64,000 nt of DNA from Xiphydria camelus (taxonomy: Eukaryota; Arthropoda; Insecta; Hymenoptera; Xiphydriidae), in NCBI GenBank assembly GCA_963678675.1, contig OY783192.1, positions 27,340,288-27,404,287 on the forward strand, read 5' to 3'. Positions 24,469 through 35,949 of the stretch are shown here, piece by piece (positions within the stretch are counted from its first letter, which is position 1; each line of letters begins with the position of its first letter). The position numbers and the translations under genes were made by a program. Under the pieces are notes generated by a model that worked only from the letters and a program-made list of their open reading frames with translations, searched no databases and had not been told where the DNA came from.

Positions 24469-24870
24469 CTCAGGCGGAAAAGTTCTATATATTTTGTATA
24501 TGATCCATATCGATACCTTACTTTGAAAACCTCGTAAGTACAATTTTTGACAAAAATGCCATTTATAGCTTACTGCGTTGAGGTATAAAATCTGAACACA
24601 GTAAGCTATAAATGGCATTTTTTTCAAAAATTGTACTTACGAGGTTTTCAAAAAGTAAGGTATCGATATGTGGATTTGGCCATATATGGGCTATACATGA
24701 TTTCTATATTAACCATATACGGACTACATTTGGATTATACAAATATTCAAAAATCCAAATATAGTCCTTATGTGATCAATATAGAAATCATATGTATATA
24801 ATTCATATATGACTAAAAATCCACATATAGACCGTATACGAATTACATACTTAGAACTTTTCCGCTTGAG
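24469..24870. mobile_element. Palindromic element, GGCGGAAAAGTTCTAT group, with nested MITE
   Basis: Ends CTCAGGCGGAAAAGTTCTAT (from 24469) and AGAACTTTTCCGCTTGAG are inverse complements. It is interrupted at TA by the 157-bp palindrome 24510-24666. Removing that restores the CCATATGTGG phrase found in the sister copies. Confidence 0.8.
24510..24666. mobile_element. Near-perfect palindromic MITE (TCGATACC ends), copy 2
   Basis: TA on both sides (24508-24509, 24667-24668). Arms and loop closely match 6259-6417. Nested inside 24469-24870. Confidence 0.85.
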
Positions 24871-25589
24871 TCGTCACTTTCATTGGACGGGTCGTTTTCC
24901 GAGCGGTACACGCCGCGGCGGTGCTCTCGTTGTCGGGATAGGTGTACACCTGCTCGCAGTCAGAGTGTCACTAATTATTCGCACACGGTCTCAACCAACG
25001 TACCTACCTACCTGCCCGCGTAATGAAAACCCGTAACGTATTAACGCCGCGAAGCCGTAGCCGCGCGCGGTGCTCAGCGTACTCTCGCGGTCCCCGTATA
25101 ACCGTCGCACCGTATATACCTCGTCGCTCGCGACGCTCGGTGTAATATTCAGCTAATTATGAATTTAATAACCGGGTGACGTTCGCTGCCGGTTATTGCG
25201 ATACGGCCGATGTCTCGGAGAACCGCGAGTCCGCGAGACCTTGCGATTGCACGGTGTAGATAGAGCGAGAGAGGGTGACGAGGGGAGGGGGTGGCGCGCC
25301 GAAGGGGAAGGACGGAAGAGACGGATGAAGATATTCATCGGCCATCTTAATCGACTCGTATTACCAATTAAAATTTAATTATTGCCGAAATTAAGTCGTT
25401 ATGATATCTGATGTCGGAGGCCTGTCGGGGTGGCGAGCGACGGACCCCGGGTGCTGTCTCTGTTTAAGTGGAGAACGGTGGTGCGTTTCCGCGACGGCGA
25501 AGTTGTGTGATGAACCGCGAATGCTGTTTGCGCGTCCACGTTGCGGTGATATCGACGCGTCGAGAAGACTTTCTTAGTATCGAATTAAA

Positions 25590-25804
25590 TTTATAGGTCG
25601 CTCAGCAATTAGTATACAAAGCTATGATAGCTATACTTTAAGGCTAAGTGAGACAGTATAGATAATGCAGCAATATCAAATAGTACAAGAGCAATACGTA
25701 TTGCTTAAATAGAAATAAGTATTGCTAAGGTAACTAGAACTTATTCTTATATTAATAAACAACTAGCATTGCCGTGCGATCTATCAAATTTCTCTCTTTC
25801 AGTG
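25590..25804 (-). mobile_element. F-group MITE, inverted partial copy
   Basis: It is the reverse orientation of 41497-41760. The right end CTCTCTTTCAGTG before TA corresponds to CACTGAGAGAAATTG there. Shared phrases are AACTAGCATTGCCGTG, GCAATACGTATTGC and AGCTATGATAGCTATAC. The left terminus is lost. Confidence 0.65.
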
Positions 25805-25808
25805 TATT

Positions 25809-26325
25809 TATCTTGATCTGCATCGAAAAAAACCATCAACTCGCAATAGTACCTATAGAGTTTTGATACGCTGAGAAAACAGTCTATTAATAGTTAATAA
25901 ATGTAATTTCAAATACGGCGAAGTAAACATTTTGTTAGAACAAGAAAATATATGATAATTATTAAAACTTTTATTTAATGCAAAAGGTTCCTTCAAATGA
26001 TTAAATCGTGCCAAATAAATATCGCAATAGTTAATGAATATTTACTGGGTCCAACAAAATATCAATTTCGCCATATTTAAACAAACCTTCATTAACTACA
26101 AATAAACTGTTTTCTCAGTGTAGTAAATTTAAACTTCACTCGAGATGGATGTGAATTCTATTCAAAGAACATTACAGCTTTTGAATAATTATTTATTTTA
26201 GATCTGGATAAAAAAATACCACCGACTTGCAGTAGTGTAGGGTTTCAATAGTATTCTTCAATGCGACGATATTCAATTTAAATTTGACGGTGGATGCAAA
26301 TCCTACTCAAAGAACATTACGGCCT
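25809..26325. repeat. Imperfect direct duplication of about 120 bp, one copy holding a MITE
   Basis: Unit 1 (25809-25868 continued at 26123-26176) and unit 2 (26203-26325) share GATCTG-ATC/GAT-AAAAAA, then CGCAATAGTACC / TGCAGTAGTGTA, and end TCAAAGAACATTAC. The D-group MITE 25869-26120 splits unit 1, and unit 2 lacks it. Confidence 0.65.
25869..26120. mobile_element. D-group palindromic MITE
   Basis: TA-flanked (25867-25868, 26121-26122). Ends CGCTGAGAAAACAGTCTATT and ...AATAAACTGTTTTCTCAGTG. The sister direct repeat at 26203-26325 gives the empty site. Confidence 0.8.
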
Positions 26326-26799
26326 TATCCACTTCGTCATCCTCTGCCGCGCATTCGCAATTAAAAGCCCGAAGTGCCCGTCGTCTTATCCTCGCGCCGT
26401 ATCGCGTTTTCCACAGCGCGCGCCCGGAGAGCCTCTCCCCGTTCTCCTTAGCGTAGAGAACGCACACGGGCGGCCGTATAACTTATTACTCGTAGATAGT
26501 ATTTCTCTTCTGCTCTTTAAAAGCATTTTCTCATTAAAAAATTAAAGCGTATAAGGGGAGAGAACGATGCCTTCGCGGTGGTAACCGAGAGGGCGGCGAG
26601 GGGTGGGCGGCGGAATGGTCTGGGCGGGGGGGTGTAAGTGGGTAAGTGCTTTGCGGCTCCCAGATGCGCCCAATATTATGTTTAATGATATTAACTTCTT
26701 ACTTAATGGTCCGCGGTTCGATTTGAGGTGCGAAGAGAAGCGCCGGGAGAAAAAAAAGCGTACCCCGGAGAATAATTTTCGCCGGATGAAATTCTAATT

Positions 26800-26832
26800 A
26801 CGAGAGAGAAAGAGAGAGAGAGAGGGGGGGGG
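26800..26832. repeat. (GA)n then poly-G tract
   Basis: Short GA tract followed by eight or nine G. Confidence 0.85.
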
Positions 26833-27656
26833 TAGTTCTTTCTCTTTTCCTCCGTGTACTACCCCCCGTCTCTCCCACTTCTTCTTCGTTCCCTGACGAA
26901 TGCGAGGCTGGAAAATGAGGATCAGATTTTTTTGTTCTTTTCACCTTTCGTGAATATATAAATACGTATATAAGTTTCGAGAGATAAACGGACGAATCGC
27001 TTCGTTCCTCGGCTATACTAACAATAAGTCGGGGCTTTGACCCTCGGGCCGACTTAATGCCGGGGATAACCGCAACATCAAGACAGAAATCTTAACGATT
27101 CCCAGGCTGAAGATGGCCCGCGGCAGCGCGAGGCCAAACAATATAAAAGGGGGGGTAGAAATTAAAAGTTCCTTCGGCAGGGCAGACGTAAAGCCTTAAC
27201 GAGAGGACTTGCACCGTCGTAAACTTAATGCTCGGCAAACATTCGGCGAAACGCCGTGGGTGGGAATTGCGTAAAAAAAATTGTACTATATAAAAATGTG
27301 GAAAATTCGTTATACGAGCTGATTAAAAACACGGTTAGTTTAAAAATTGAATTTCGCTCAGTAAGTCCGTTCGTACGATCACAAAAAAAGAAGCGAAAGA
27401 AAGGGAACTTTTTATCAAGTCAACAGGGAGGGAAGTAGAAAAGGTCGGGATGACAAATTGATCACGCTATATATCATAGAAAGCAGTACGACGGCATGGA
27501 ACTATCAATTATCCTCCTACACGCGTGCTTCGTGACTAGAATAAAATTTAATTAATCATACATTACGATTCATGATCGGCGTTCTTCTCGATTATCTTCG
27601 AGTTATTTTAACGAATCGATCCATTAACGCGAATTTCTATATTTTTTCTGTTGCAG

Positions 27657-27733
27657 ATTAAGGGAAGAAAGGGGTGACTCCGAGAGGGCGCTGGCGTTAG
27701 ACCACAAACCACGGGATCTCAGCTCACACAACG
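27657..27733 (+). CDS. dac: dachshund internal exon A (linker)
   Basis: This is a 77-bp internal exon. The acceptor is TTGCAG at 27651-27656, after a T-rich tract, and the donor is GTAATAT at 27734. Only one frame is open: one base finishes the previous codon, 25 codons follow, and one G is left over. The charged linker it encodes begins LREERGDS and ends PRDLSSHN. The leftover G joins exon B in frame, which is the main reason I accept such a short exon. Dachshund is a nuclear Ski/Sno/Dac-family transcriptional cofactor of the retinal-determination network and of leg and brain patterning (family knowledge). No domain lies in this exon. The previous exon must end after two bases of a codon, and I did not find it upstream. 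Confidence 0.7.
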
Positions 27734-27898
27734 GTAATATTAATAACAATTAATGAATTTGTGTTTAGATCGACTTTTGCATTCGACCACTTCCCTCCCA
27801 ACCCCTGTTTCTACACGTAACGTCTCATCTTAACCCTCCTAAGTCCTTTGGGTTGCTTTTAATCCAAGAAATAGTCCTTTTATACATCGCAATATCTA

Positions 27899-28114
27899 CA
27901 TCGTAAACAAATTTGTATTTATATAATTATATATAAAACTTTTATCCGATACGTTATTGTGAACATTAATATACTTTGTTATGAAATTTATAAGGGCAAT
28001 TTCGTAAGAAAATATATTAAATTTCATAATTACGGTGCACATTCATTTTCATAACCACATCTTGCAAAAAAGCTTAATATTTAAATTATATTAGAAATAC
28101 AATTTGTTACGGTG
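27899..28114. mobile_element. TA-flanked palindromic MITE, copy 2
   Basis: Ends CATCGTAAACAAATTTG and ...CAATTTGTTACGGTG lie between TA dinucleotides. Its 216 bp match the 214 bp of copy 1. A third, partial relative lies just downstream at about 28360-28578 (AAGCTTTTATCCATTACG facing CGTATTGGGCAAAAGCTT). Confidence 0.65.
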
Positions 28115-28579
28115 TAATGAATATTAAATACAAGCTTTTTAAATTAATTAATTATTTTATTTTATTACGAGATTCCGTATTATGAAAATTACAACAAGCA
28201 TATTACCCATAAGAAAAAAAGACATTTTTTAAATTTCTCCCTTAAAAATTAGAGATTTAAGAGAGAGTTGAAATTAACTAGGTCCAATTTAAACTGCAAT
28301 CCAATTTATGCAACTCTTTCCTACATAATAAAAAGTATAATTGATCTTTGTCGCGTGAGCAAGGCATGCTGTAAAAGAAACTTTTATATTAAACTTAACA
28401 TAATTATACACACAAAGCTTTTATCCATTACGTGATTATGAAAATTAATAAACTCTGTTATGAAATTTACATGCAATTTAATATAAAGTGCTTAAAGTCC
28501 AACAAATATTTAGTACGAATTCAATAAGGGAATACAATTAGTTTTCATAATTAAACGTATTGGGCAAAAGCTTTACCTA

Positions 28580-28988
28580 CACTGAGTGAAAAATCTGGTT
28601 AAAAGAATCATAATTTAATTCGAAATCGTGGACGATTTTAGCACCAACCACAATTCCCTAATCCTTCTAAGTAATGAAGTTCTGATAATGGTAACAAGAG
28701 ATTACGATTGTTGCAACCAGATCAACCTGCAGTGTAGGCGATAAATATCCCTAATCTTTTTTTTATACAGTTGACATTACCATGCAGCAATATTATCAAT
28801 CTACTTTTCTGGTTAATTTAACCATGGGGCGTGCCTATCATAAACAACAATTTTATTGTTACTATAGCCACGTAACAAAAGTTATCTCGAGCATTCATGG
28901 TCTGTTTAATAGTAAATATGATACCAACAACCAGGAAAATTCAACCTTACGATTATTGTTGATTTTACCGGCTACTTTTCTTTCAGTG
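28580..28988. mobile_element. 0.41-kb MITE, copy 2 of 2
   Basis: It is flanked by TA on both sides. The termini are CACTGAGTGAAAAATC and ...CTTTCAGTG. It is the better-preserved partner of 1175-1602 and lies in the intron between exons A and B. Confidence 0.8.
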
Positions 28989-29765
28989 TACAATTATATT
29001 AATAAAAAGTAGTCTTAAAATGCAGGGTTCCATATGACTAAAATCTGCCTTTCTATCCATCGTACCGGAGGTTTCACTTCCACACCTCTAGAATCGTCAA
29101 TATAACTCGATAAAAAGCACCTCTCCGTCACCATTTCCAAAAGTGGTCCCGTCGCGGTCCAGGTACAAAAGTCGTGACACGCGGGTGGGATACGGCATGA
29201 TCGATGTAACGCGAGAGCTCCGATCGTTCGAATCGAGGCGTCTCCGACCCCCGAGGAGAGAAGCGAAAGGAAACGAAGGTACCTCCTCATCGGGAGGAGA
29301 GCTAAGCCACGCAGAAAAATCTCGGCGGAGCCTTCTTTTTTTTTCCTCGACCGAGCGTTTAGGCCCCGAAGATTAAGTCCGATATATCGGGTTTCGCGGT
29401 CGAAACTCTTCTCGCTCGATCTCCTTCCCCCCTCCCTACCCGCCACTCGCTATTATTCATCACCCCTTCCTTTTTTCCAATTCTCTCTAATATTTTAATC
29501 CGTCCCGGCGCACCCTTTATCTCGCTCGCGGAGAGAGAGAGCGTCGAGATAAATTCACTTTAACTCGGCTGCGTCGGATCCGTGCGCTGCGGCGTGCCTC
29601 CGACGCCGTACGATTAACGGAGGTGTCCATCGAGCCGGCGAGCATTTATTCGAGAAACGAGTCCGTTTAGGGAAGCGAAGGGGGAGACGAAGGGGGTCAA
29701 ATCCGGAATTGCCGAACCGCGCGAAGGGAGGCCAACCCCCCGCGACCCTTCCTGTACTCGGGGGT

Positions 29766-29787
29766 AGAGAGAGAGAGAGAGAGAGAC
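29766..29787. repeat. (GA)n microsatellite
   Basis: Uninterrupted GA tract of about 22 bp. Confidence 0.9.
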
Positions 29788-30884
29788 CCGAAGCCCCGTG
29801 TGTGGCCATGCGTCACTTGCCGCGCCGGCCACCACTGGCCAAACAGAATCCATCCACGTCAGGATTAAAATGCTAGGATATCAAATACGCCGTCGGTTTG
29901 TGCGCTACGGAGAGAAGCGGAGAGAACGAGAGATCTCGAAAGTAGATAGTTGGCTTGTACGCGTCTAAATAGGGATATATGCGGGGGCAAATAAAATCCA
30001 TCAAGTTGTCAGTCTCTCCACCGTTGGCTTGGCCCATTTCGTCGTGTCGTTTCCGTGTTCCAATGTGCTGCAGGAGGCTGCGCGCGATGCTTCATCCCTG
30101 TGTACTTTAGGGAGGGAAAATCACGTTTCGCGGTAAAGCTAGAGGCTTTGCGAGAGTCGTGACTTGAGTATTTTCCTTTAAATTTTGTTTATCTGGAGTG
30201 TGGTCGTTTCTTAGCACGAGTCTGGGCTTGTATTGGCCTAAAAAATAGGTCATCTTTGGGGGCATTTAATGAAATTCAATCCGAGTATTTGTATGCATCT
30301 TTGCACCGGATATTTATACCAAATGTGTGGTTCGAACAGTTCAGAAGTTTAAGTATTGCAAGTCGTCGGATGATAATATACCTAATCTTGTTTCACTAAT
30401 AAAAAAATCTTGAATGTTACTTTCGTGCGAAAGCTTCGATCACATTAAGTAAATTCGTATATCCAAATCAATGGTAAACAGCAAAAATTTGTTACGGAGC
30501 CATATCAAATATTTATTTTAATAATCATTCTCGTTATCTATGACCTTCAATTCATGTTGGTATTGAGGTTCTATTCGTAACTGTAGTCTTCAAAGAAAAA
30601 AGTATTCAGCCAATTTAACGGGCTTATCAAGTTAACTATCATTGATAACAGTTGGTCTGTATACGTAAAAGTCTTCAGAGATTATGATAACGTGTAAATT
30701 ACAGCAATAAAGACATAAGGACTTATGTCCGAGACAGTCACGCAACCTATAATTGGCCAAAACCTGGAAAGAGGCCCCTTAAGCCTAAAAGCTCTGTTCA
30801 TTAACAAAATTCTCTTCAATGCGACGAATAGCATAGCAATAGAATGGCTTATGCCGGATTTAAAAGAATTCATGTCCTCTTCAG

Positions 30885-31055
30885 GCTCGTCCAACGGCCA
30901 CAGTCCTGTCCTGAACCTGTCTAAAACGGCGGGAAGTGGCAGCGTGGGTGAGCACTCTGGAAGCGAAGCCGGGGCATCGCATCGATCGCAGGATGACGAA
31001 GAGGAAGACGACAATCTGTCCGAAGACCTCGAGGACGAAAACGAGAAAGACGAAG
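30885..31055 (+). CDS. dac: dachshund internal exon B (Ser-rich and acidic region)
   Basis: This 171-bp exon has its acceptor in TCCTCTTCAG ending at 30884 and its donor GTTAGT at 31056. It enters and leaves in phase 1, so it is symmetric and could be skipped without a frameshift. It encodes a Ser/Gly-rich stretch (SSNGHSPVLNLSKTAGSGS) and then a strongly acidic tail (DDEEEDDNLSEDLEDENEK). Acidic low-complexity linkers are usual between the DNA-binding and C-terminal domains of Dachshund proteins. The frame also stays open upstream through the intron from an ATG at 30725. The acceptor and the perfect phase match with exon A favour the exon limits given here. Confidence 0.8.
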
Positions 31056-31623
31056 GTTAGTTTCCAATCAGTTCTCTCGATAATGAAACAACGTCTTCCC
31101 TTTCAAAGAAACGAGAATTCACGAGAAGCCCTCCTTCGGTCGATTTTTCCCCGATAAGCAGATAACGCGAGCCCCTCAATCGACCAGAGGCAACGCGTAG
31201 CGTTTGTTTCGTTGCATATGCAAATGGAAAATAATTATATCGGTTTGGCCGGGCACGCCACACGGTTAAAGATGAGTTCTTCGCCGATGGCTGTTAGGTC
31301 AGACCCTCTCATCGATCATCCGCCGAGAGGAGCGACGTTCTGGGATTCATCTCTGCTCTGAGAAACACGGTCTCACGTCGATCGCAGCGGTTGTCATAGT
31401 CGCGTCTATAGCGCGACGCGATGTTCGAACGGCTTGGAGCTCATAAATGTCACGAGAGAGACGTGGTATAGGAGGAGGGATATCTATACGGTAATATATG
31501 GCGTATCGAGCTCTGAATTTTTAACGCCGAAAAAGAAGCTTCTCATATCGGTTCTCTGTTTCTCATTTCAACGAAGTGTATGGAATCACGCCTGGTGAAG
31601 CTTCGAGCATAATAGAATAAACA

Positions 31624-31855
31624 AACTGAGAAGAGAGTTTATTCGCAGTTGGTAAATGTGTACTTGATTATGACGAAAGAAATATTTCATTGGGCCAAGT
31701 AAGTATATGTCAATTATTAGAATGTCTCTTTCATTCAAACGGAAATAGAGTAACAACTAGTGAATATTTACACTTGGTCCTAAAAATATTTCTTTCGCCA
31801 TAATCAAGTATATGTATATATGTATATTAATTATAAATAACCTGTTTTATCAGTG
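31624..31855. mobile_element. D-group palindromic MITE (in dac intron)
   Basis: Left CTGAGAAGAGAGTTTATTCG, right ...ACCTGTTTTATCAGTG. TTGATTATGACGAAAGAAATA faces its inverse TTTCTTTCGCCATAATCAA. Confidence 0.75.
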
Positions 31856-32218
31856 TGTGATTCTGAAATAAATAACGTTAGACTTGCAGAAGTGACAATT
31901 AATGCATATCAATGACTGAATGCCGATCGTTTGCTCAAATTGTCTGCAGTATTATTGCATTAGATTCGATGATTCATTCGTACAAGTTTCATTCACTTCG
32001 ATTTCTTAATTCGACTCTTAAAGGAGAAAACGGTTAAAGTAGAATGAATCTCATATTTAGGAATCCTGATAACATCCAGCCTCCATATTGAAGATTTATA
32101 GAAAATCGTTACCGCATCGAAAACTATCTGAATCACTTAGTAACGTTTCTTTTCGATTTATGCGCACAGCTGGAAAAAAATTATACATTAACAAAAAACA
32201 AAAGAATCAAACTCTTTA

Positions 32219-32467
32219 CACCGAGAAAACAGTTTATTTGTAGTTGATATACGTATACTTGATTATGGCGAAAGAAATATTTCTTCGAGCCAAGGAAATA
32301 TGTGTATTAGCTATTACTCTATTTCCGTGTGAATGAAAAAAAACATTCTAATAATTAACAGATATTTATTTCATCTAACGAAATATTTCTTTCGCCATAA
32401 TCAAATCTATACTTATTAACTACAAAAATGTACATTTATTAATTACAAATAAACTCTTCTCTCAGTG
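32219..32467. mobile_element. D-group palindromic MITE (in dac intron)
   Basis: TA-flanked. Ends CACCGAGAAAACAGTTTATT and ...AATAAACTCTTCTCTCAGTG. It shares the GATTATGGCGAAAGAAATA arm with 31624-31855, only 0.36 kb away. Confidence 0.8.
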
Positions 32468-33928
32468 TAGAGTCTTAGGACTCGTTCGCCAATTCCCATA
32501 GCCCTGATCGACCACTCGCACACTCACGGGTATCCGCGAGAGAAGCACCACTGCCGGTCCAGAGCGATCATTAGAAGCACATCTCCGGTATTTAGTTTCA
32601 TTTTAATAATGAAAGATGGGGCTAGATAGGATCTCGGTCCGGCTTTGGAGGCACTATCTCGCACCCCGGCCTCACACTTCGATCCATCGAAGCGGCATAA
32701 TCGCATTGATTTCTAATCGATTCGTTCATTGTCGCTTCGGCACGTTAATTGGCCCGACTGCCCAATTAAAGGAAGATCCAACGTCCGGGACACGACACGC
32801 GGAATCGTGTCGTTCTCTTCAGACTCGGCTGGTGTACCCCCCTCTCTTTTTTCTCTCGCTCTTCGGCTCTATCGAGAGAACTCTCGTAGTGCACCTAGTA
32901 GGATTAGGTCATTACCGCGATGCATTCTCGTATTGCCAGGCAATAGCAATAAGTATAAAGAATATCGGCAGCGGAAAGTAATAATGGATACGAATATGAG
33001 GTGAGGGAGAATTGGGTGAGCGAGGAGGGGGCTGAGGAGGGAAGAGGGCACACACACACACAGGGTCTTATTTTAATGAGGTTTATAAAATATCGTTGGG
33101 CCGGGCCCTTCGTACTTGCGGCGCGAGAGAATAGAGAAAGAGAGGGGATAATGTCTGGAAGAGGAAGAAGCAGAGGGGATGAAACTGCGAAAATCAGAGG
33201 AGCGTCTACGCTCTGAGCTAATAGAGGACGACGAAGAGAAAGGAACGTACGCGCTATCTATCGAATAATGGTCTTCCTTTGTTTATGATTAAAACAATGA
33301 TTAGTGATATTTTGCCAATTGACATTTCTTTAGCGCTAACGCATTTCATCAGGTCAAGAAGCGTAAGAAGACTGTGGAATTAGCTGGAGAACTTATTGCA
33401 CAAAAAGAAAAATAAGATAAAATACTTTGTCATATGCGTGGGAAAGTTAAGAAATTAGTCGAGGAACCCCGTAGAAACGGAGCAAAAAACTGCTTTCGTA
33501 TACCGCAGCGCCCTCCATCGGTTCGTTTCTGAAAGGGGCATTAAATATATCGCGATGGACACGAGTTAGACGTATAAATCTGCGCGATTGCGAGTCGGGT
33601 CCCGTGTCTCGCAGCGTGTTCGCGGGGTGGTTCCACGTTTCGGTCCGTGGTATCCTTTATACCCATGGCGGGTCGAAGTAGAACCCCATGGAAAGCCTGT
33701 GGGAGTGTACACGCTCGTGGAATGCCGTTCTGATTTAATGAGTCGTACCCACTGTTCGTTCCCGGAATTGGATTACGATTCGCTGGAGATATCGATCGGT
33801 CCCTGCCAGGAACCCTCTCGGGAGGTATGTATATCGTCGTACACCACTCTTGGTTCCGGTTTCCAGAAACTCTACGGGCAGGGCTGGTTCGAGCGGACGC
33901 CGTGAGGCACCGCGCGCGTTGATAACTA

Positions 33929-34222
33929 CACTGAGAGAAATAATTGCTAGTGCCAAAAAATATTTCTTCATTCAAAAACATATAATTTTTAAAATTCTTA
34001 AGAATGCAGATTCTTAAAAAGAACTTTACGTGTTCTTTTGTTTCAAGAATACCTTCGTTAGAACAAGAAGTTCTTTCTGTATGAAAAAAAATAATTACTC
34101 GAGTCTATTGTCAAATATTTTCTTGCACGAAGAAAATCATGGCTTGGTCCTGGAATTATTATACCATGTTTTTTTTATAGAAGAAAACACTTTTTTGGCA
34201 CCAATAATTATTTCTCTCAGTG
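33929..34222. mobile_element. G-group CACTGAG MITE (in dac intron)
   Basis: TA-flanked (33927-33928, 34223-34224). Ends CACTGAGAGAAATAATTG and ...AATTATTTCTCTCAGTG. TAGTGCCAAAAAATATTTC faces TTTTTTGGCACCA. A fragment of the same end (ATAATTACTGGTGCC) lies near 10485. Confidence 0.85.
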
Positions 34223-34649
34223 TATAAGGAAGTAAAGCTTAATTTCAGTATTTTGAATCAGCAATTACCAAAATCAGTTGCAATTATTTCACTGTTTCTA
34301 AACCTTTGGTCTAATTTTGATACATTTTTCCTAACGTTACACAATTGGAAATTTTGCAGTGGAAACGGACCACCTATTTGGTATGTAAAAATCAACACAA
34401 ATCGCTGTGAAGGGATCAACAACTATATGCTTTACCCTGTATGATAGACCACTATTTGATCCCTGTTTGATCTAGAAGAAACCGACCAATTAGATCAAGA
34501 GCCTGTAATTATTCCACTACAAGTGCTACGTATATTTTTTGTCAATATTAAAAAAAAAAGAAACTAATAATTTTATACGAGACTACGAATGTATAGTAAA
34601 CTAGATGATTCAGTCCTTGAACTTATCGAGAAATAGAAACTCGACAAAA

Positions 34650-35790
34650 GCACTGAGAAAAAAAAAGAAAAAGCGAGTGACTCCGCGCGAGTCGCGTTGC
34701 ACAAAGGCCGGACGAATTAATGGAAAAGGAGCAGGCGAAGCAGGGAGACGCAGTCCCGCTTGGGCGAAAGGCGCGCAACGGCGAAGGTCGCTCGTAAAGC
34801 AGGCGATCCTTCCGTCTCTTCCCGATAAATACAGAATGGTCACCGCGCGCGCGCGAGACCGAGAGTTCACGGGTCCGCGCTATCAAAGAGGCGCCGCTCA
34901 TCGAAAGGGCGAGCACATTAAGTCGGCGTCGTTTCCCGGGCCGCGCATAGCGTACGCCCTCCAATGGTGGTGTTTATATAATATACACATACCCGGGCCC
35001 CACTCCACTCGCGACCAATAAGTAACAGGACGGGGCGCTCCGCGTTGTAGGTGTGCGCTGATAATTAAAAGACGATACAATAAACTACGTATCACTGGCC
35101 GTAAACCAGCTGTTAAAGCCACGGCCGCATGCGGACGACGACGAGGAAGACGGTGTGGGCCGCCCGCGAGCGGTCACTTAGGGGGAACCCACGCAGACGT
35201 CTCCGGCCACGCGGCACTCGTAAACACAATAACCGTAAGGCGTTCTTTATTTTCCACGATGCAGCCGCGGGAGGATCCGCGCGCGCGCCCCCGTAGGTGC
35301 GAATATAAGAAGACACGGTGATCCCGCGACGGAATTCGTGGCTGATTTCGCGTAATCCCACTATTTGCTCAAAGGCTGTAGAGGTGAAGAGGGGGCATTC
35401 AGCTCATCGAGGACTCGCTCGATCCGCGTCCGTATAAATCCTCATCGAAAGCGTTATTCCCGCTCGCGCCGCACGCAGAACTCCGTCCGAAAGTTCCCGA
35501 ACACGCCCGCGCAACGGATTAATTCGCGGGGAGTGACTCTAAATCAGAGACTGGCGAAAGGCAACAAGTAGGCGTTGCGGGCTTACGGCTTTGAGACACG
35601 CACGAGGTATAAGTCTCCTCGCGCTCTATACGCGTTCGACGTCGATCCAACCCCCTCCTCGTCGGTGTGCGTACCCCGCCGTCATTTGGCAAATTTATTA
35701 TCGCAATTTTTGCAAACGCCCGCGCGGCGATCGTTCGCCGGTGTGCTTCGGCGATATTCTCGTATTCTTTGGGGCCACTTGAATCGGCAC
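34650..35790. other. CpG-rich block inside dac intron
   Basis: GC- and CpG-rich stretch with CGCGCG runs, between AT-rich flanks. I see no splice-compatible coding exon. Similar blocks lie at about 7880-8330, 11930-12440, 14770-15240, 44620-45220, 48010-49140, 51640-52330, 54170-55110, 58580-59560 and 63510-63960. They may be enhancers, promoters or GC isochore patches. The sequence alone does not decide. Confidence 0.4.
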
Positions 35791-35949
35791 GGGAGCGGTA
35801 ACGACTTACAATTAATTTCGCATCTCTATATGTTTTTTTTGCCAAGTATGGAAGAAAATTCAACCTTAGGCTCGTACGGCCGTTAACGTTAATGCTACGA
35901 AGTATTTCTGTTAGTAACGCTTGTTGCGTGAACTATGAAATTGTCTGCT

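Larger units (their letters stand above)
1..27656 (+). other. Non-coding DNA upstream of exon A (presumed dac intron)
   Basis: No exon could be supported in this 27.6-kb stretch. It holds the transposons listed separately, GA tracts and CpG-rich patches. Stretches with no repeat that I could delimit include 5070-6250, 6420-8490, 9580-10760, 11230-12940, 14480-16010, 16420-17270, 19270-21150 and 26330-27650. Since exon A is an internal exon, at least the proximal part must be intron. Whether the 5' end of dac lies within the window is unknown. Confidence 0.5.
27734..30884 (+). other. dac: dac intron between exons A and B
   Basis: This is a GT-AG intron of 3151 bp in phase 1. It contains a 216-bp MITE at 27899, a related palindrome near 28360-28578, a 409-bp element at 28580 and a CpG-rich block with a short GA tract near 29200-29850. 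From about 29860 to 30880 I see no repeat or gene. Confidence 0.75.

Noticed and set aside
29015..29446. 143-codon minus frame
   Set aside because: Arg/Ser/Leu-rich translation from a CpG block, with no recognised motif and no splice-site support.
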